A stretch of 64,000 bases of DNA from G965205725 sp965205725 (GCA_965205725.1 OZ242189.1:2046001-2110000); one strand, 5' to 3'. Counted from the stretch's first letter, positions 34,451 to 44,203 are shown. Made by a program: numbers and translations. Notes: generated by a model from the sequence alone, not told the origin.

Positions 34451-36847
34451 CTACTTCCAGCGATAGGTCGCCGCCAGAAATATCTCGCGCCCTCTTGACG
34501 GGAAGCCGTTCAGGTCTCCCAAAACTGCGGCGTCGGTGCCCGCGCCAGAGGCACTAAACGGATCCGGAGCAGTGGTGGAGAAGGTAAACTCGTCGGTCAG
34601 ATTGCGCCCCACTATGGAAATCTCCCAGCGCTCGTCAATGCTGCCCAGACTGATCGAAGCCGTGGTTTTTGAGAATGAATCCTGCCGATCCTGGGGGTTG
34701 AGCTCGGCATCGCCAAAATAGCTGTCACTATAGGTGACGCCCAAGGAGGCATTGAGCAACAGGTAGCTACTCAATTCACGCTCGTAGCTGACAGCGAGCG
34801 ACCCTGACCATTCCGGTGCATTGCTCAGTGTCTGCCCGCCCAGGTCCTGCAACTGAAAAGCCCCCATGTCGTCAGGCGCTATATTGCAGCCTGCAGCTAC
34901 GGACTGCCCCGCATAGCATTGAGACAAAAAGCTGCCGTAGGCCGCATCGTTATAAGCTAAAGCCCCGCGCACCGTGACACCATCAAGCGCCAACGGCAGC
35001 CAGGTGAAATCCGCTTCAAATCCGTCGACATCGGCGCTGGCTGCATTCACAGTGCGGAAGGTAATCGTGCCTGTTGCGACATCACCTGAGGGGCTGCTGA
35101 CTTGCAGGTCGTCGTAATCGAAACTGTAGAGCGCAAGATTGATTGCCAGAGTCCCGTCGAGAAGAATAGCCTTGGCGCCCAGCTCGTAACCTGTGACAAG
35201 CTCTTCGTCAAACCCATTGGCCAGGCCACCAGGGGGAAGAAAGGGAACAGTGAAGAGCGCCCCAGGGTAGATCCCGCCGGATTTAAACCCTTCTTTATAG
35301 GTGGCGAATAACGTCAGGTCCTCAGTGGGCTGGAATGTCAATGTCACCTCGGGGGACAGATTATCCCAGTCATCGTCATCTACACGCAGCCTGTCAGTGA
35401 GATCCAAGCCCGCGAGAGCAGCCTTGATCTCTTTCTCTTCGTAGGAATAGCGGGCGCCGGCAGCAAGGGTCCACTGGTCGCTCAGATCAAACTCAAGCTG
35501 ACCAAAGGCAGACAGTGCCTGCTGCTCTTCTTCCAGCAGTTGTTGTGGAAATGCTGTGCTCCCAAACACAACTGCCGAGTTGCTGTCCGTTGAATCACGC
35601 CATTCACCAAATGCCCCCAGGGTGAAGTTAACGACCGAATCATAGCTTGAGGCCAGGCGGAATTCCTGCGTTAGCTGCTCGGTTTCGAATACCGCGCTCG
35701 GCACCAGCACAGTGGCCACTACACCTGCAGACGGATTTTGGGCATTGTCCTCAGAGAGATCCCAGTAGCCTGTCACAGAGGTGAACTCCAGGCCCGAATC
35801 AAACTCGTAATTGAGCTCCAGGGTACCCAGATACTGGGTGTTTTCCCGAAAACCGATAGCGTCGAGACTGAGCGCGTTTGGGTCGAGACCCACCACTGCT
35901 GGGGCTGCCCCGCCTATATAGATATCCCGCCCCAGATTCCGGCTACAGGGAAAATCTATTTGACCCCCCTGCGGCATGCCGGCCGGGCAGTCAATTCTTT
36001 GCAGGGCAGTCGCAGAACCACCATCAATATCCGCTTTGCTGTAGTGCAGCTTGGCCCGGATATGAAGCTGGTCGCTGGGGTCTGCGACAAGGGTCGCCCG
36101 CAGATAGCTCTCCTCTCCCTCTGGCCAATTGCTGATACTTGCCGGCTGAAGCAGCGGGTTGGCGCCCCCCGCGCCCTCAACGGTCTTGAGATTGAAATAG
36201 CCATCGACATCCGTAAACTGCCCGACCAGCCTTACAGCGACCGTATCGGATACGGGGCCGGATACGATCCCCCGGATGTACTTATCCCCGGATACGGTTT
36301 CGTAACCGACAGTACTCTCTGCCTCAAACTCCTCACCTGGGTCCGCAGTTCTGATAGAAATAACCCCAGCCGGGCTGTTTTTGCCAAAAAACAGGGCTTG
36401 CGGGCCGCGCAATACCTCGATTTGCTGCATGTCGATCTGGCTGACCTTGCGAATATTATTGGAGGACACCTGCATGCCATCGACGTTTATCGCCACCGAA
36501 GAATCGGCGAGAGCGACCGAATTGCCATTGCCGATACCCCGCAGAAAAACCGAGCCGCCATTCGAACTGGTCTGCTCACTGGTTTGCAGGCCGGGTGTAA
36601 ACTGCGCCAGCTCATCCAGGCCATCGATACGCTGCTGCTTGATTTGCTTTCTGCTAAAGGCGTTGATCAAAACCGGCGCATCCTGGAGTGATTCTTCCCG
36701 CTTCCTGGCGGTAACGATAACCTCTTCAAGGGTGCGCGCAGAATTTTCTTGCGCGAGCGCTACTCCACTTGCAGCGACCATGAAAGAAGCTCCCATAGCG
36801 AGTGACAGCCCATTTACAATAGCATTTTTACTCATGCCTTCTATCAT
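34451..36847 (-). CDS. TonB-dependent receptor
   Basis: 798 residues. Signal peptide to about residue 32 (ASFMVAASGVALAQ), then a TonB-box/plug region (LEEVIVTARKREESLQDAPV; VLRGPQALFFGKNSPAGVIS near 150, the typical plug end), followed by a long barrel. It takes up siderophores, vitamins, glycans or hydrophobic substrates across the outer membrane. The chain ends YRWK rather than the usual terminal Phe. GGAG lies seven bases before the chosen ATG; MSKN four codons on is an alternative. It heads the receptor-hydrolase-hydrolase unit, so esters may be its cargo (inference). Confidence 0.95.
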   Translation of the reverse strand: MIEGMSKNAIVNGLSLAMGASFMVAASGVALAQENSARTLEEVIVTARKREESLQDAPVLINAFSRKQIKQQRIDGLDELAQFTPGLQTSEQTSSNGGSVFLRGIGNGNSVALADSSVAINVDGMQVSSNNIRKVSQIDMQQIEVLRGPQALFFGKNSPAGVISIRTADPGEEFEAESTVGYETVSGDKYIRGIVSGPVSDTVAVRLVGQFTDVDGYFNLKTVEGAGGANPLLQPASISNWPEGEESYLRATLVADPSDQLHIRAKLHYSKADIDGGSATALQRIDCPAGMPQGGQIDFPCSRNLGRDIYIGGAAPAVVGLDPNALSLDAIGFRENTQYLGTLELNYEFDSGLEFTSVTGYWDLSEDNAQNPSAGVVATVLVPSAVFETEQLTQEFRLASSYDSVVNFTLGAFGEWRDSTDSNSAVVFGSTAFPQQLLEEEQQALSAFGQLEFDLSDQWTLAAGARYSYEEKEIKAALAGLDLTDRLRVDDDDWDNLSPEVTLTFQPTEDLTLFATYKEGFKSGGIYPGALFTVPFLPPGGLANGFDEELVTGYELGAKAILLDGTLAINLALYSFDYDDLQVSSPSGDVATGTITFRTVNAASADVDGFEADFTWLPLALDGVTVRGALAYNDAAYGSFLSQCYAGQSVAAGCNIAPDDMGAFQLQDLGGQTLSNAPEWSGSLAVSYERELSSYLLLNASLGVTYSDSYFGDAELNPQDRQDSFSKTTASISLGSIDERWEISIVGRNLTDEFTFSTTAPDPFSASGAGTDAAVLGDLNGFPSRGREIFLAATYRWK

Positions 36848-37386
36848 ATTCTACTCCGTCTTTATCTGTATCACTGTTAAGTTGAGTGGTTATAGGTACG
36901 CATTTAAGCGCAACAATACGCTCTCGACAAACAAAGCCAACATAGCGATCCTGGCGATCCTGCGCTTCGCGATCCTGGCGATCCTGCGCTTCCTGTTAAA
37001 AATCCTAGCAATAAACTGTAATACTATTTCACATGCGCGATAAGTCCAGTGACCTACACACGCTTAACTATGAAGGCAATCCATAGCGCAAAGACCCCCA
37101 CTCCTGTTTTAAACTAATTTTGGAGAGCCAGGGCTTAGAACTTGATCTGCTGAGCCTGCCTGGCAACAGTGGACTGGTTGTTATGTGACTTGTTGTGCCG
37201 CAAATTGTGCCTCAAACACTGCCGACTGACTATAGCCGTTGGCGCTGTGGCGGCGGATTCGATTGATAGCACCGCCAATACAGCCATGCCTATAGCCATG
37301 CCAGAGTTGCCATTTCAAGGAATTGTGCCGCCTGCACATTCGGTCGGGATAGCTGGCCTGGGGCGGAGCCGACAACAACAAGTTCT
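36848..37386. other. Long intergenic region upstream of the TonB receptor, with a 24-bp duplication
   Basis: About 540 bases. It holds the receptor promoter and the duplicated 24-base unit at 36945-36992. A plus-strand reading frame at 37169-37450 has no family resemblance and runs into the CoA transferase on the other strand, so it is not called. Confidence 0.5.
36945..36992. repeat. 24-bp tandem duplication upstream of the TonB receptor
   Basis: GCGATCCTGGCGATCCTGCG plus CTTC occurs twice in a row, and each unit itself contains GCGATCCTG twice. It lies 98-145 bases before the receptor start codon. Confidence 0.8.
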
Positions 37387-38574
37387 TCAGCCCTGTACGG
37401 TGAGCAGAATATCTTTCTCCAGGAGGCGCGAAATGTCCTCGCTATCATAATCGAGCCACTCTTCAAGCACGGCCGCGTTGTCCTCGCCTATGCCAGCGAC
37501 TTTTGCCGCAACCTGAACTCCACTTGCAAGGCCTGAAAACTTATAGGGGGACTGAACAGTCATAATCTCACCTCCATTGCCATCAGAGACCTTCACCAAT
37601 ACTTCACGAATCTCGATGCTCGGCTCCTCGTAGGCGTCATTGCCGGGGCCTCTTACCCGCCCCCAGTTGATCTTTAACCGGTCAATCATCGTCGTTAAAT
37701 CATCAAAAGATGGAAATGAGCGAATAAAATCGGCTATCGCTTGCACTCGGAGCGCTTCTTGTCCGGCCTCGTCCTGAACATGAACGGCAGGGTCTTCAAG
37801 TTCTCCTGCGGCAGAAAATGCTGGCCACAGAGCCACCAGCGGGCATCCAATGGCTATCTTGCTGTTTTCAGGCGCGTCCCAGATGCGACACAGTCTGCTT
37901 TGCTGCGTTTTGGTCCAGCCATTTTCAAGAACAACATTGGCATAATCGTCACTCGAGTGAAGCGCATTCAGCATGGCCATATCAATGTACTGACCCTCTC
38001 CAGTTTGCTCCACATGACGAACTGCAGCCAGGACTGCAACCGTACCGTGCAATGCAGCGAAGCTATCTGCCAGGGAGAGTGTAATATCGGCATCAGAACC
38101 GTCGTGCATAAGACTTTGCCGGGCAGTTAGTCCCGACTCGGCATGCAGCAGGGGAGCAAAGGCACCGCGATTTTTCTCGGGGCCCGTCTGACCATAACCC
38201 GAAATAGCCAACATGATCAGGCGAGGATTTACGGCAGATAATGTATCCCAGCCCAGCCCCAGTCGATCCATGACACCAGGTCTGTAATTTTCAATAACAA
38301 TATCGGATTTCTTTGCCAACTCCAACACAAGATCCAGCGCGCCGTCAGCTTTGAGGTCTATGCAAAGATTTCTCTTTCCAACATTTTGCTGTATGAAATA
38401 GGTCGATGTATCTCCAATACGCCGACCCAATAGCCGCGTAAGATCACCCTCGGGGGGTTCGACTTTAAGAACGTCTGCGCCGAGGTCAGACAGCAAACGT
38501 GTCGCATACGGGCCGGCAAGCACACGAGAAAAGTCCAACACTCGCAAACCTTGCAGTGGATAATTCATAGACAA
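37387..38574 (-). CDS. CaiB/BaiF (class III) CoA transferase
   Basis: 395 residues. The N-terminus PLQGLRVLDFSRVLAGPYAT and LGADVLKVEPPEGD are diagnostic for class III CoA transferases. GKRNLCIDLKADGALDLVLE, DIVIENYRPGVMDRLGLGWD and AISGYGQTGPEKNRGAFAPL follow in order. Catalysis uses an Asp in the middle of the chain to carry the CoA thioester. These move CoA between organic acids such as carnitine, bile acids or racemised methyl-acyl acids. A second ATG two codons later is equally possible. A MITE is inserted 17 bases upstream of the start, in the promoter area. Confidence 0.92.
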   Translation of the reverse strand: MSMNYPLQGLRVLDFSRVLAGPYATRLLSDLGADVLKVEPPEGDLTRLLGRRIGDTSTYFIQQNVGKRNLCIDLKADGALDLVLELAKKSDIVIENYRPGVMDRLGLGWDTLSAVNPRLIMLAISGYGQTGPEKNRGAFAPLLHAESGLTARQSLMHDGSDADITLSLADSFAALHGTVAVLAAVRHVEQTGEGQYIDMAMLNALHSSDDYANVVLENGWTKTQQSRLCRIWDAPENSKIAIGCPLVALWPAFSAAGELEDPAVHVQDEAGQEALRVQAIADFIRSFPSFDDLTTMIDRLKINWGRVRGPGNDAYEEPSIEIREVLVKVSDGNGGEIMTVQSPYKFSGLASGVQVAAKVAGIGEDNAAVLEEWLDYDSEDISRLLEKDILLTVQG

Positions 38575-38591
38575 TCTCCAACTTTTTCAAT

Positions 38592-38780
38592 GAGACCTTT
38601 GCACGAAAGCCATTGCGCCTGCATGCTGTCGTCGCCTGAAAGCGCCGTCCAAAAGCGTCGCCTAAAAGCACCTGCGGTTGGTAAAATCGTACTCAGCCGG
38701 TCATTTATACCCATAAACTCCCTTATTGCGCGCGTTTTTGCCTGGCCTGAAAGCGACATCATCTTCCGTGCAACGGTCTT
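38592..38780. mobile_element. MITE copy D (189 bp), GAGACCTTTGCACG family
   Basis: The longest copy, with left end GAGACCTTTGCACGAAAG and right end CCGTGCAACGGTCTT, which has two changes. TCAAT flanks both sides (38587-38591 and 38781-38785). An extra CGCC-AAAAG rich insert (about 25 bases) lies near the left. It sits 17 bases upstream of the CoA transferase start. Confidence 0.9.
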
Positions 38781-38963
38781 TCAATGTTAGTTCGCTTTTA
38801 AACAAATGTTAGTTCATTTTTAAAAACAAGAGCGCCGCCTACCCATTACCCAACCCGGTTGTCAGGAGGGAAAATGGATGCCGCTCACTCCGCCCACTAC
38901 GGGTTTGCGTGAGTAGATACTGCATGCTTCTCCTGTTTTCAGGAGGGGGGTTCTCCGGCTATT
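38781..38963. other. Gap with a small hairpin, downstream of the FecR fragment
   Basis: CTCCTGTTTTCAGGAG at 38930-38945 is a six-base stem with a TTTT loop. It may terminate transcription of the FecR fragment. No gene. Confidence 0.4.
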
Positions 38964-39254
38964 TTATATCCTGCAAATTACTTTCTTGCGCCCAGGAGTA
39001 TTAGAGTGACTGACATTCGGAGTGCCTTTTTGAAGTTGCGAGTCTTGAAGTTGTGAGTCGATCAATCCATCGGCGCCAAGCCATACTCTCGCGTACTGAT
39101 AAAATATGTCGCGATACACGGGCTCCTGTGCTAGCCAAAAGGCAAAACACTTCGTATCTTCCCCGGACAGATTGTCCTCGTAAAGTTTGACAATCCAGTA
39201 GGCCGCCTGATCTTCAATAGACAGGTTATTATCCAGCTCCAAATATGTGTTCAA
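38964..39254 (-). pseudogene. Truncated FecR-type anti-sigma protein (DUF4880 domain only)
   Basis: 96 residues. The first 65 match the FecR N-terminal DUF4880 domain (DQAAYWIVKLYEDNLSGEDT, FAFWLAQEPVYRDIFYQYAR), the part that binds a FecI-type sigma factor. The chain then becomes low complexity (SQLQDSQLQ) and stops, so the FecR periplasmic domain and the membrane span are absent. It is over 20 kb from the sigma gene at 16676. It could be a relic, or a soluble anti-sigma or pro-sigma fragment. The frame is intact, so I call it a degenerate gene rather than a functional one. Confidence 0.6.
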
Positions 39255-39660
39255 CCTGCTCCCCAGAATTTGATTAGCCCAGAATTTGATACTTCCAGTG
39301 TGCAGCAGACAACCCGTAGCAATCGTTTACTCCCACATCTACTCCCACATCGTCAGAGTCCAATCTCTATACGTTTAAATGAGACCTTTGCACGAAAGCC
39401 ATTTCACCTGCCTGCTGTCAATGAACAGCGCCCTGAAAAGAGGAGACAATCAGCCCGGCGGATCCCCCTACGTCTATGGCAAATCAACAGGTGCTGCCGT
39501 ATATTGACCTCCCTATCATTACGCAACGCCTCTGGACTGGAATGTTAATCATCTTCAGAGCCTGGTTTAAGCGGTACCTCGCTGCGCCCAATGCTTGTGA
39601 CGCAGTGCCTGGCCCTTGCTGTAGGTGTGGCTTGCTACCTGTTGCAGAGGTTAAGTTCCA
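39255..39660. other. Intergenic region before the VWA gene with a partial MITE
   Basis: About 400 bases. Two short duplications occur near the left (AGCCCAGAATTTGAT at about 39265-39290 and CTCCCACAT at about 39330-39350). The left MITE terminus lies at 39381. No credible gene. Confidence 0.5.
39381..39420. mobile_element. Truncated left end of the MITE
   Basis: GAGACCTTTGCACGAAAG and the following CATTTCACCTGC match the left ends of copies B and C for about 38 bases, then the sequence departs. No right end or target duplication is nearby. Confidence 0.8.
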
Positions 39661-41139
39661 ATGAGAGTTAAGCGGTTTGTATCGATAGCTATTGCGCTGC
39701 TGGTCTCACAGTTGCTGCTGTTGCGCGCAGTCGCGGAGGAGCGCATGCCGGATGTGCGCTTGCTCATAGATGTATCTGGAAGTATGCGGCAATCCGACCC
39801 TGATAATTTACGCGCTCCCGCTTTAAACCTCATGCTACGGCTGCTGCCCGAAGGTTCTCGCGCCGGGGTTTGGACCTTTGGCAAGCGGGTCAATATGCTG
39901 GTTCAGCACCGTCTCGTCGATATGCAATGGCGTGAGGATGCCGCCGTTGCAGTGGGCTCTATTGGCAACCATGGGCTGCTAACGAATATTCCAGATGCTT
40001 TGGAGTTGGCAACATTTGACGCAGAACGCTTGCGCTACGACTACAAAACCTCAGTGATTCTGCTCACCGATGGCAAGGTCGAAGTATCGGAAGACCCGAT
40101 TGATAATGCCAGAGCAGCCAGAGATTTGCTGCAAAAGCGGGCTATTGAGCTGCGCGACCTGGGTATAGAAGTGCATACGATTGCGCTTTCTGACAATGCC
40201 GACTGGCCCTTTCTGCGGGAGCTTGCCCAAGCGACAGGAGGGCTGGCTGAAAAAGCTGAGTCGGCTCAGGCTTTGTCGGCAACATTTTTACAGGCGCTGG
40301 ATATTGCCGCACCCACCGAGCAAGTGCCCCTGCTCAGTGGAGAGTTCCTTATAGATAGCCGCGTGACTGAATTCACCTTGTTAGTGTTTCCAGAGACCCC
40401 CGCTGACCCTGTGTCACTTGCTAACCCTGCGGGTGAGCGATTCACCGAGCTTTCCCACGGCGACTCGATGCAATGGTTCCATGGCGACAGCTTTAGCCTG
40501 TTGACCGTATCCATGCCTGCCGCAGGAACCTGGCGCGTCGAGGCGCCCGGTGCAATTGCACGGGTTAACGTGCTCTCTGATTTGTCGCTGAGGGTAGACG
40601 GCCTCGAAACCAGCATACCCGCCGGGCATGAACCTGAGTTGGGGCTGCGGCTTGTGGAGCGGGGCAGTGTCGTTACAGACCCGGAGTTGCTGGCAGTATT
40701 AGCGATCACAGTGGTCGTTCGCCGCGGATCTGGCGAGAGTTGGGAGGTATCTCCTCCTGCTGATGATATACCGGGCAGCGGAGAATTTCGCGTCCGGCTA
40801 CCCATGCTGAGCGAACCGGGTCGCTACACTATTTCTGTGAGCCTGGACGGTGGCAGTTTTCAGCGTGAACTGACAATGGTTAGCGATGTATTGGCTCACG
40901 AACCCATGCTGGAGCCTGGTGATATTCCAGAACCGGCCTCAGTCGGTAACAGTGGCTGGATTTTACCCGTTGCCGCAACGCTTGCACTGCTTCTGGGCCT
41001 GCTCTGGTGGCGCAGACGCAAGCCCGTAATTGGCGAACAATCTGCCAGCGCTGCACCGGCTGACGCTGTCGTGAATCCTGATGAGGGTGGTTTAATCTCG
41101 GGAATGAGCGCAACCGAGGACCGTTCGCGGGAAACCTGA
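39661..41139 (+). CDS. VWA-domain protein, membrane anchored
   Basis: 492 residues. A signal peptide (AIALLVSQLLLLRAVAE, about 10-26) is followed by a von Willebrand A domain with the metal site DVSGSM near 37-42, the Thr of GLLTNIPDAL near 108 and LLTDGK near 133. The middle is beta-rich, and residues about 440-460 form a membrane span (WILPVAATLALLLGLLWW) followed by RRRK, so the domain is periplasmic with a short cytoplasmic tail. It probably acts in protein-protein assembly at the envelope. There is no MoxR ATPase gene next to it. It lies alone between a FecR fragment and a TonB receptor. Confidence 0.9.
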   Translation: MRVKRFVSIAIALLVSQLLLLRAVAEERMPDVRLLIDVSGSMRQSDPDNLRAPALNLMLRLLPEGSRAGVWTFGKRVNMLVQHRLVDMQWREDAAVAVGSIGNHGLLTNIPDALELATFDAERLRYDYKTSVILLTDGKVEVSEDPIDNARAARDLLQKRAIELRDLGIEVHTIALSDNADWPFLRELAQATGGLAEKAESAQALSATFLQALDIAAPTEQVPLLSGEFLIDSRVTEFTLLVFPETPADPVSLANPAGERFTELSHGDSMQWFHGDSFSLLTVSMPAAGTWRVEAPGAIARVNVLSDLSLRVDGLETSIPAGHEPELGLRLVERGSVVTDPELLAVLAITVVVRRGSGESWEVSPPADDIPGSGEFRVRLPMLSEPGRYTISVSLDGGSFQRELTMVSDVLAHEPMLEPGDIPEPASVGNSGWILPVAATLALLLGLLWWRRRKPVIGEQSASAAPADAVVNPDEGGLISGMSATEDRSRET

Positions 41140-41344
41140 TATCCGGATGCGCAGCAATCGCCTCTGATCACCTCTGATCACCCCCAATCGTTGCGAGACG
41201 ATCCTTCAGACGGCGGTGATGACCACAAACTGCCGTATTTCCTCTGCTTGCTTTAATTGCGTGGTCACAACCAATCAACCCGACACGCCGCCTTTTTCAA
41301 AGACTCAAATACCAGATTCGATGATAGCTCAGTCAGCCTTCACT

Positions 41345-41392
41345 CACCTGGCACTGCACCTGGCATTGCATCTGGCACTGCACCTGGAAGCT
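41345..41392. repeat. 12-bp tandem repeat (four units) upstream of the TonB receptor
   Basis: CACCTGGCACTG, CACCTGGCATTG, CATCTGGCACTG and a degenerate fourth unit, ending 142 bases before the receptor start codon. Confidence 0.8.
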
Positions 41393-41462
41393 CCCCTGGC
41401 AGCCACTATTTGTCTATAAAACCGGTAGAGTAGTGTCCGGGTTCAGATAAAAGTGAGACTTT

Positions 41463-41474
41463 TTACACGTGTAA
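41463..41474. promoter_or_regulatory. Perfect 12-bp palindrome TTACACGTGTAA, candidate operator
   Basis: TTACACGTGTAA with weaker AGTC-type flanks lies 60 bases before the receptor ATG. The length and symmetry fit a dimeric regulator of the TetR or GntR type. No regulator gene is adjacent. Confidence 0.45.
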
Positions 41475-41534
41475 AGTCGGAGTTTTCTGTGCTAGCCTGA
41501 TATTTCATATAAAACCAATAAGAGGAAATACAAG

Positions 41535-44198
41535 ATGACTTATCGTGTAACTATGCGTCCTCTGGTCGCAGCCATAGTTCTGGCAAGTTTGTGTTCAAGC
41601 GCGATTGCTCAATTGGAAGAAGTAATCGTAACCGCGCAGAAACGCTCGGAATCCGCACAGGACGTGCCGATTGCAGTGACCGCATTCGACGCGGAATCCA
41701 TGGAAGCCAAACAGATTGTCGGTTTTTCCGACCTGCGCTTTACCACACCGAATGTAACCGCAGCCAAAACCAATTTCAGCGCCTTTAATTTCCAGATTCG
41801 CGGCATTGGTCGCACTCTGATCGCAACCTCTGGCGATGCGGGAGTCGGCATCAACGTCAACGAAGTTCCAGTTGTCGCTCCCAGACTCTTTGAAACTGAA
41901 TATTTCGATGTACAGGCACTGGAAATTCTGCGCGGGCCACAAGGCACATTGTACGGTCGCAACTCCACTGGCGGTGCGGTGAATATGAATACAGCGCGTG
42001 CAGCCACCGATGAATTTACTGCCAATGTGGAAGGCCAGTATGGTGACTACGACCATTCAAAACTGACCGGCCACATCAACATGCCCATTGGCGACCGCCT
42101 GGCGGTGCGCGTGGCTGGCCTGTTGCTTGAGCGCGATGGTTACACCGAAAACTTGTTCCTGGGTACCGATGTTGATGGCCGCGACCAGTATTCCATTCGC
42201 GGCTCGCTAACCTGGGAACCCACCGATGACACCACCGTCGATTTGATGGTGTCGTACTTTGAAGAAGACAGTAATCGCGCCCGCAGCCAGAAAACCATGT
42301 GTCAAAACGACCCAACCGGATTATTGGGCTGCTCGCCCGATGGCCTGGACTTTGATATGCCCCACCCCAGCTCCCAGTTGGTATTCCTGTTGTCCTCTAC
42401 GTCCGTATTGGGGCCCCTGGGTATTTACGAATTCGGCAGCAATGTTCGCGCCTACAACCCAACAGATATTCGTGAAGTCTATACTGAGTTTGATCCGACC
42501 TACGAATCCGACGAAACCCTGGTAACCCTGAACATATCTCACGCGTTCGACAAGCACACGATGAATATTGTCGCTGGCTATCAGGAAACCACCGTTGAAT
42601 CAGAGCAGGATTTTTTGTGGAACATCTGGCCCGTTGATGTGGAACTCAGCCCCGCGTTGGCAGCTCTAGCACCGCAAAACTACGCAAGCTTCTGGGCCGA
42701 TGGGCTGCTGCCAATTTCAGCCAAATCTGAAAACGGCACTGGCTCTATCGGCGGCTATGTTAAAGACAGGTCGAACGGCATTGAGGCCTACGACAATTCT
42801 TTTGCCGATTCTGATCAATCTTCACTGGAAGTTCGATTCGCCTCGGATTACGACGGTAACTTCAACTGGCTGGCCGGCGCTTTTCAAATGAAGTTCGAAG
42901 CTGCTACTGCTTACTATGTGTTTTCCAACGGTCTCGACTATCTGTCCGCAGTGGTGCCAGTCACTGTCGGCCTGGACGGCTACGGCTGGGTTGGGCCTCA
43001 ATTTAGAAATGAAACAGTAAAATATACCCTGGATTCTGCCGCGCTGTTCGGCGAGGTCTACTACCAGTTCAACGACGACGTGAAATTGACCTTGGGCCTG
43101 CGCTATACCGAGGACGAGAAGAAAACCACCAGTCGCCAACTCCTGCTAAACTCCGACGCCAACGGCGACCGAATCTACCAACGGGTCGGAGCTGACGAAC
43201 CGATTCCGGTTGCCTTTGACACCTTCGACGATCAATGGGAAGAATTTACCGGTCGCGCCGTGGTCGACTGGGCTGTCGGCGAAGACAGCCTGCTGTTTGC
43301 CTCCTATTCACGCGGCTACAAGGGCGGCGGTTTTAATCCGGCTTTTGATCCGCAGGATTTCCCCGATCAATCGACACGCTTTGAGCCTGAGTTTGTCGAT
43401 GCTTACGAGATTGGCAGCAAAAACATTTTTCTGGACGGCACCTTGCAGGCCAACGGTTCGGTATTTTTCTACGACTATGAAGACCTGCAAGTATCAAAGA
43501 TTGTTAATCGCACGTCGTTTAACGAGAACACCAACGCGGAAATTTTTGGCATAGAGACAGAGTTGGTCTGGGCACCAGACGAACACTGGCTGCTCAACGG
43601 CAACTTCGCTTACCTTAAAACCGAGGTGCAGGATTTTGCCAGTGTCGACCCCCGCGACCCCACCGATGGACGCGACGACTTGACCCTGATTAAAGACGCC
43701 ACCGTGGCAACCAACTGCGTGGTGGATATGAGCCCCGCGGATTTCGCGGCTACTGGCCAGTTACAGTTCAATAATTGTAATGCCCTCACAGCGAATCCAG
43801 ACTTCTCAGTGATCACTGGCGCGCCGGTGAATTTAGAGGGCAACGCCCTGCAAAACTCGCCGGAATACTCAGTCAGCCTCGGCGCCCAGTACACCTTCAA
43901 CCTGCCGCAAAACCACAGCATGTCACTGCGCGTAGACTACTACTGGCAGGATGAGATGTATGCCCGCAACTTCAACAAGCCGGTGGACAAAATTGATTCC
44001 TGGGATATCTGGAAAGCCCAGGCCACGCTGATGTCAGCGGACGCAAGTTGGTACGCGCGCGCCTACATCAATAACATTGCTGACGATGACCATCTGGTGG
44101 GCCAGTATCTCGGCGATGCGGCAACCGGTCTGTTCACCAATGTATTCGCCATTGAGCCACGCACTTACGGGCTGGTTCTGGGTTATAACTTTAACTAG
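41535..44198 (+). CDS. TonB-dependent receptor
   Basis: 887 residues. Signal peptide to about residue 25 (VAAIVLASLCSSAIAQ), then the TonB-box/plug region (LEEVIVTAQKRSESAQDVPI; ALEILRGPQGTLYGRNSTGG near 135, the canonical plug end), followed by a large barrel with many YxxxDLQV-type strands (FYDYEDLQVSKIVNRTSFNE). Ends GYNFN, one residue past the usual terminal Phe. It is the longest of the three receptors in the window and is transcribed alone; a GCCTGTCGGA palindrome right after the stop may be its terminator. The likely cargo is unknown. Confidence 0.95.
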   Translation: MTYRVTMRPLVAAIVLASLCSSAIAQLEEVIVTAQKRSESAQDVPIAVTAFDAESMEAKQIVGFSDLRFTTPNVTAAKTNFSAFNFQIRGIGRTLIATSGDAGVGINVNEVPVVAPRLFETEYFDVQALEILRGPQGTLYGRNSTGGAVNMNTARAATDEFTANVEGQYGDYDHSKLTGHINMPIGDRLAVRVAGLLLERDGYTENLFLGTDVDGRDQYSIRGSLTWEPTDDTTVDLMVSYFEEDSNRARSQKTMCQNDPTGLLGCSPDGLDFDMPHPSSQLVFLLSSTSVLGPLGIYEFGSNVRAYNPTDIREVYTEFDPTYESDETLVTLNISHAFDKHTMNIVAGYQETTVESEQDFLWNIWPVDVELSPALAALAPQNYASFWADGLLPISAKSENGTGSIGGYVKDRSNGIEAYDNSFADSDQSSLEVRFASDYDGNFNWLAGAFQMKFEAATAYYVFSNGLDYLSAVVPVTVGLDGYGWVGPQFRNETVKYTLDSAALFGEVYYQFNDDVKLTLGLRYTEDEKKTTSRQLLLNSDANGDRIYQRVGADEPIPVAFDTFDDQWEEFTGRAVVDWAVGEDSLLFASYSRGYKGGGFNPAFDPQDFPDQSTRFEPEFVDAYEIGSKNIFLDGTLQANGSVFFYDYEDLQVSKIVNRTSFNENTNAEIFGIETELVWAPDEHWLLNGNFAYLKTEVQDFASVDPRDPTDGRDDLTLIKDATVATNCVVDMSPADFAATGQLQFNNCNALTANPDFSVITGAPVNLEGNALQNSPEYSVSLGAQYTFNLPQNHSMSLRVDYYWQDEMYARNFNKPVDKIDSWDIWKAQATLMSADASWYARAYINNIADDDHLVGQYLGDAATGLFTNVFAIEPRTYGLVLGYNFN

Positions 44199-44203
44199 TG
44201 CGA

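Larger units (their letters stand above)
41140..41534. promoter_or_regulatory. Leader region of the TonB receptor with a 12-bp array and a palindrome
   Basis: 395 bases with no convincing gene (a 67-codon frame at 41216-41419 mainly encodes a His-Leu repeat from the 12-base array). It contains the tandem array at 41345-41392, the palindrome at 41463-41474 and AGAGGAA at 41521-41527, the ribosome site for the receptor at 41535. Confidence 0.6.

Noticed and set aside
41216..41419. 67-codon frame with His-Leu repeat
   Set aside because: The repetitive part comes from the 12-base DNA array; no other protein-like feature.
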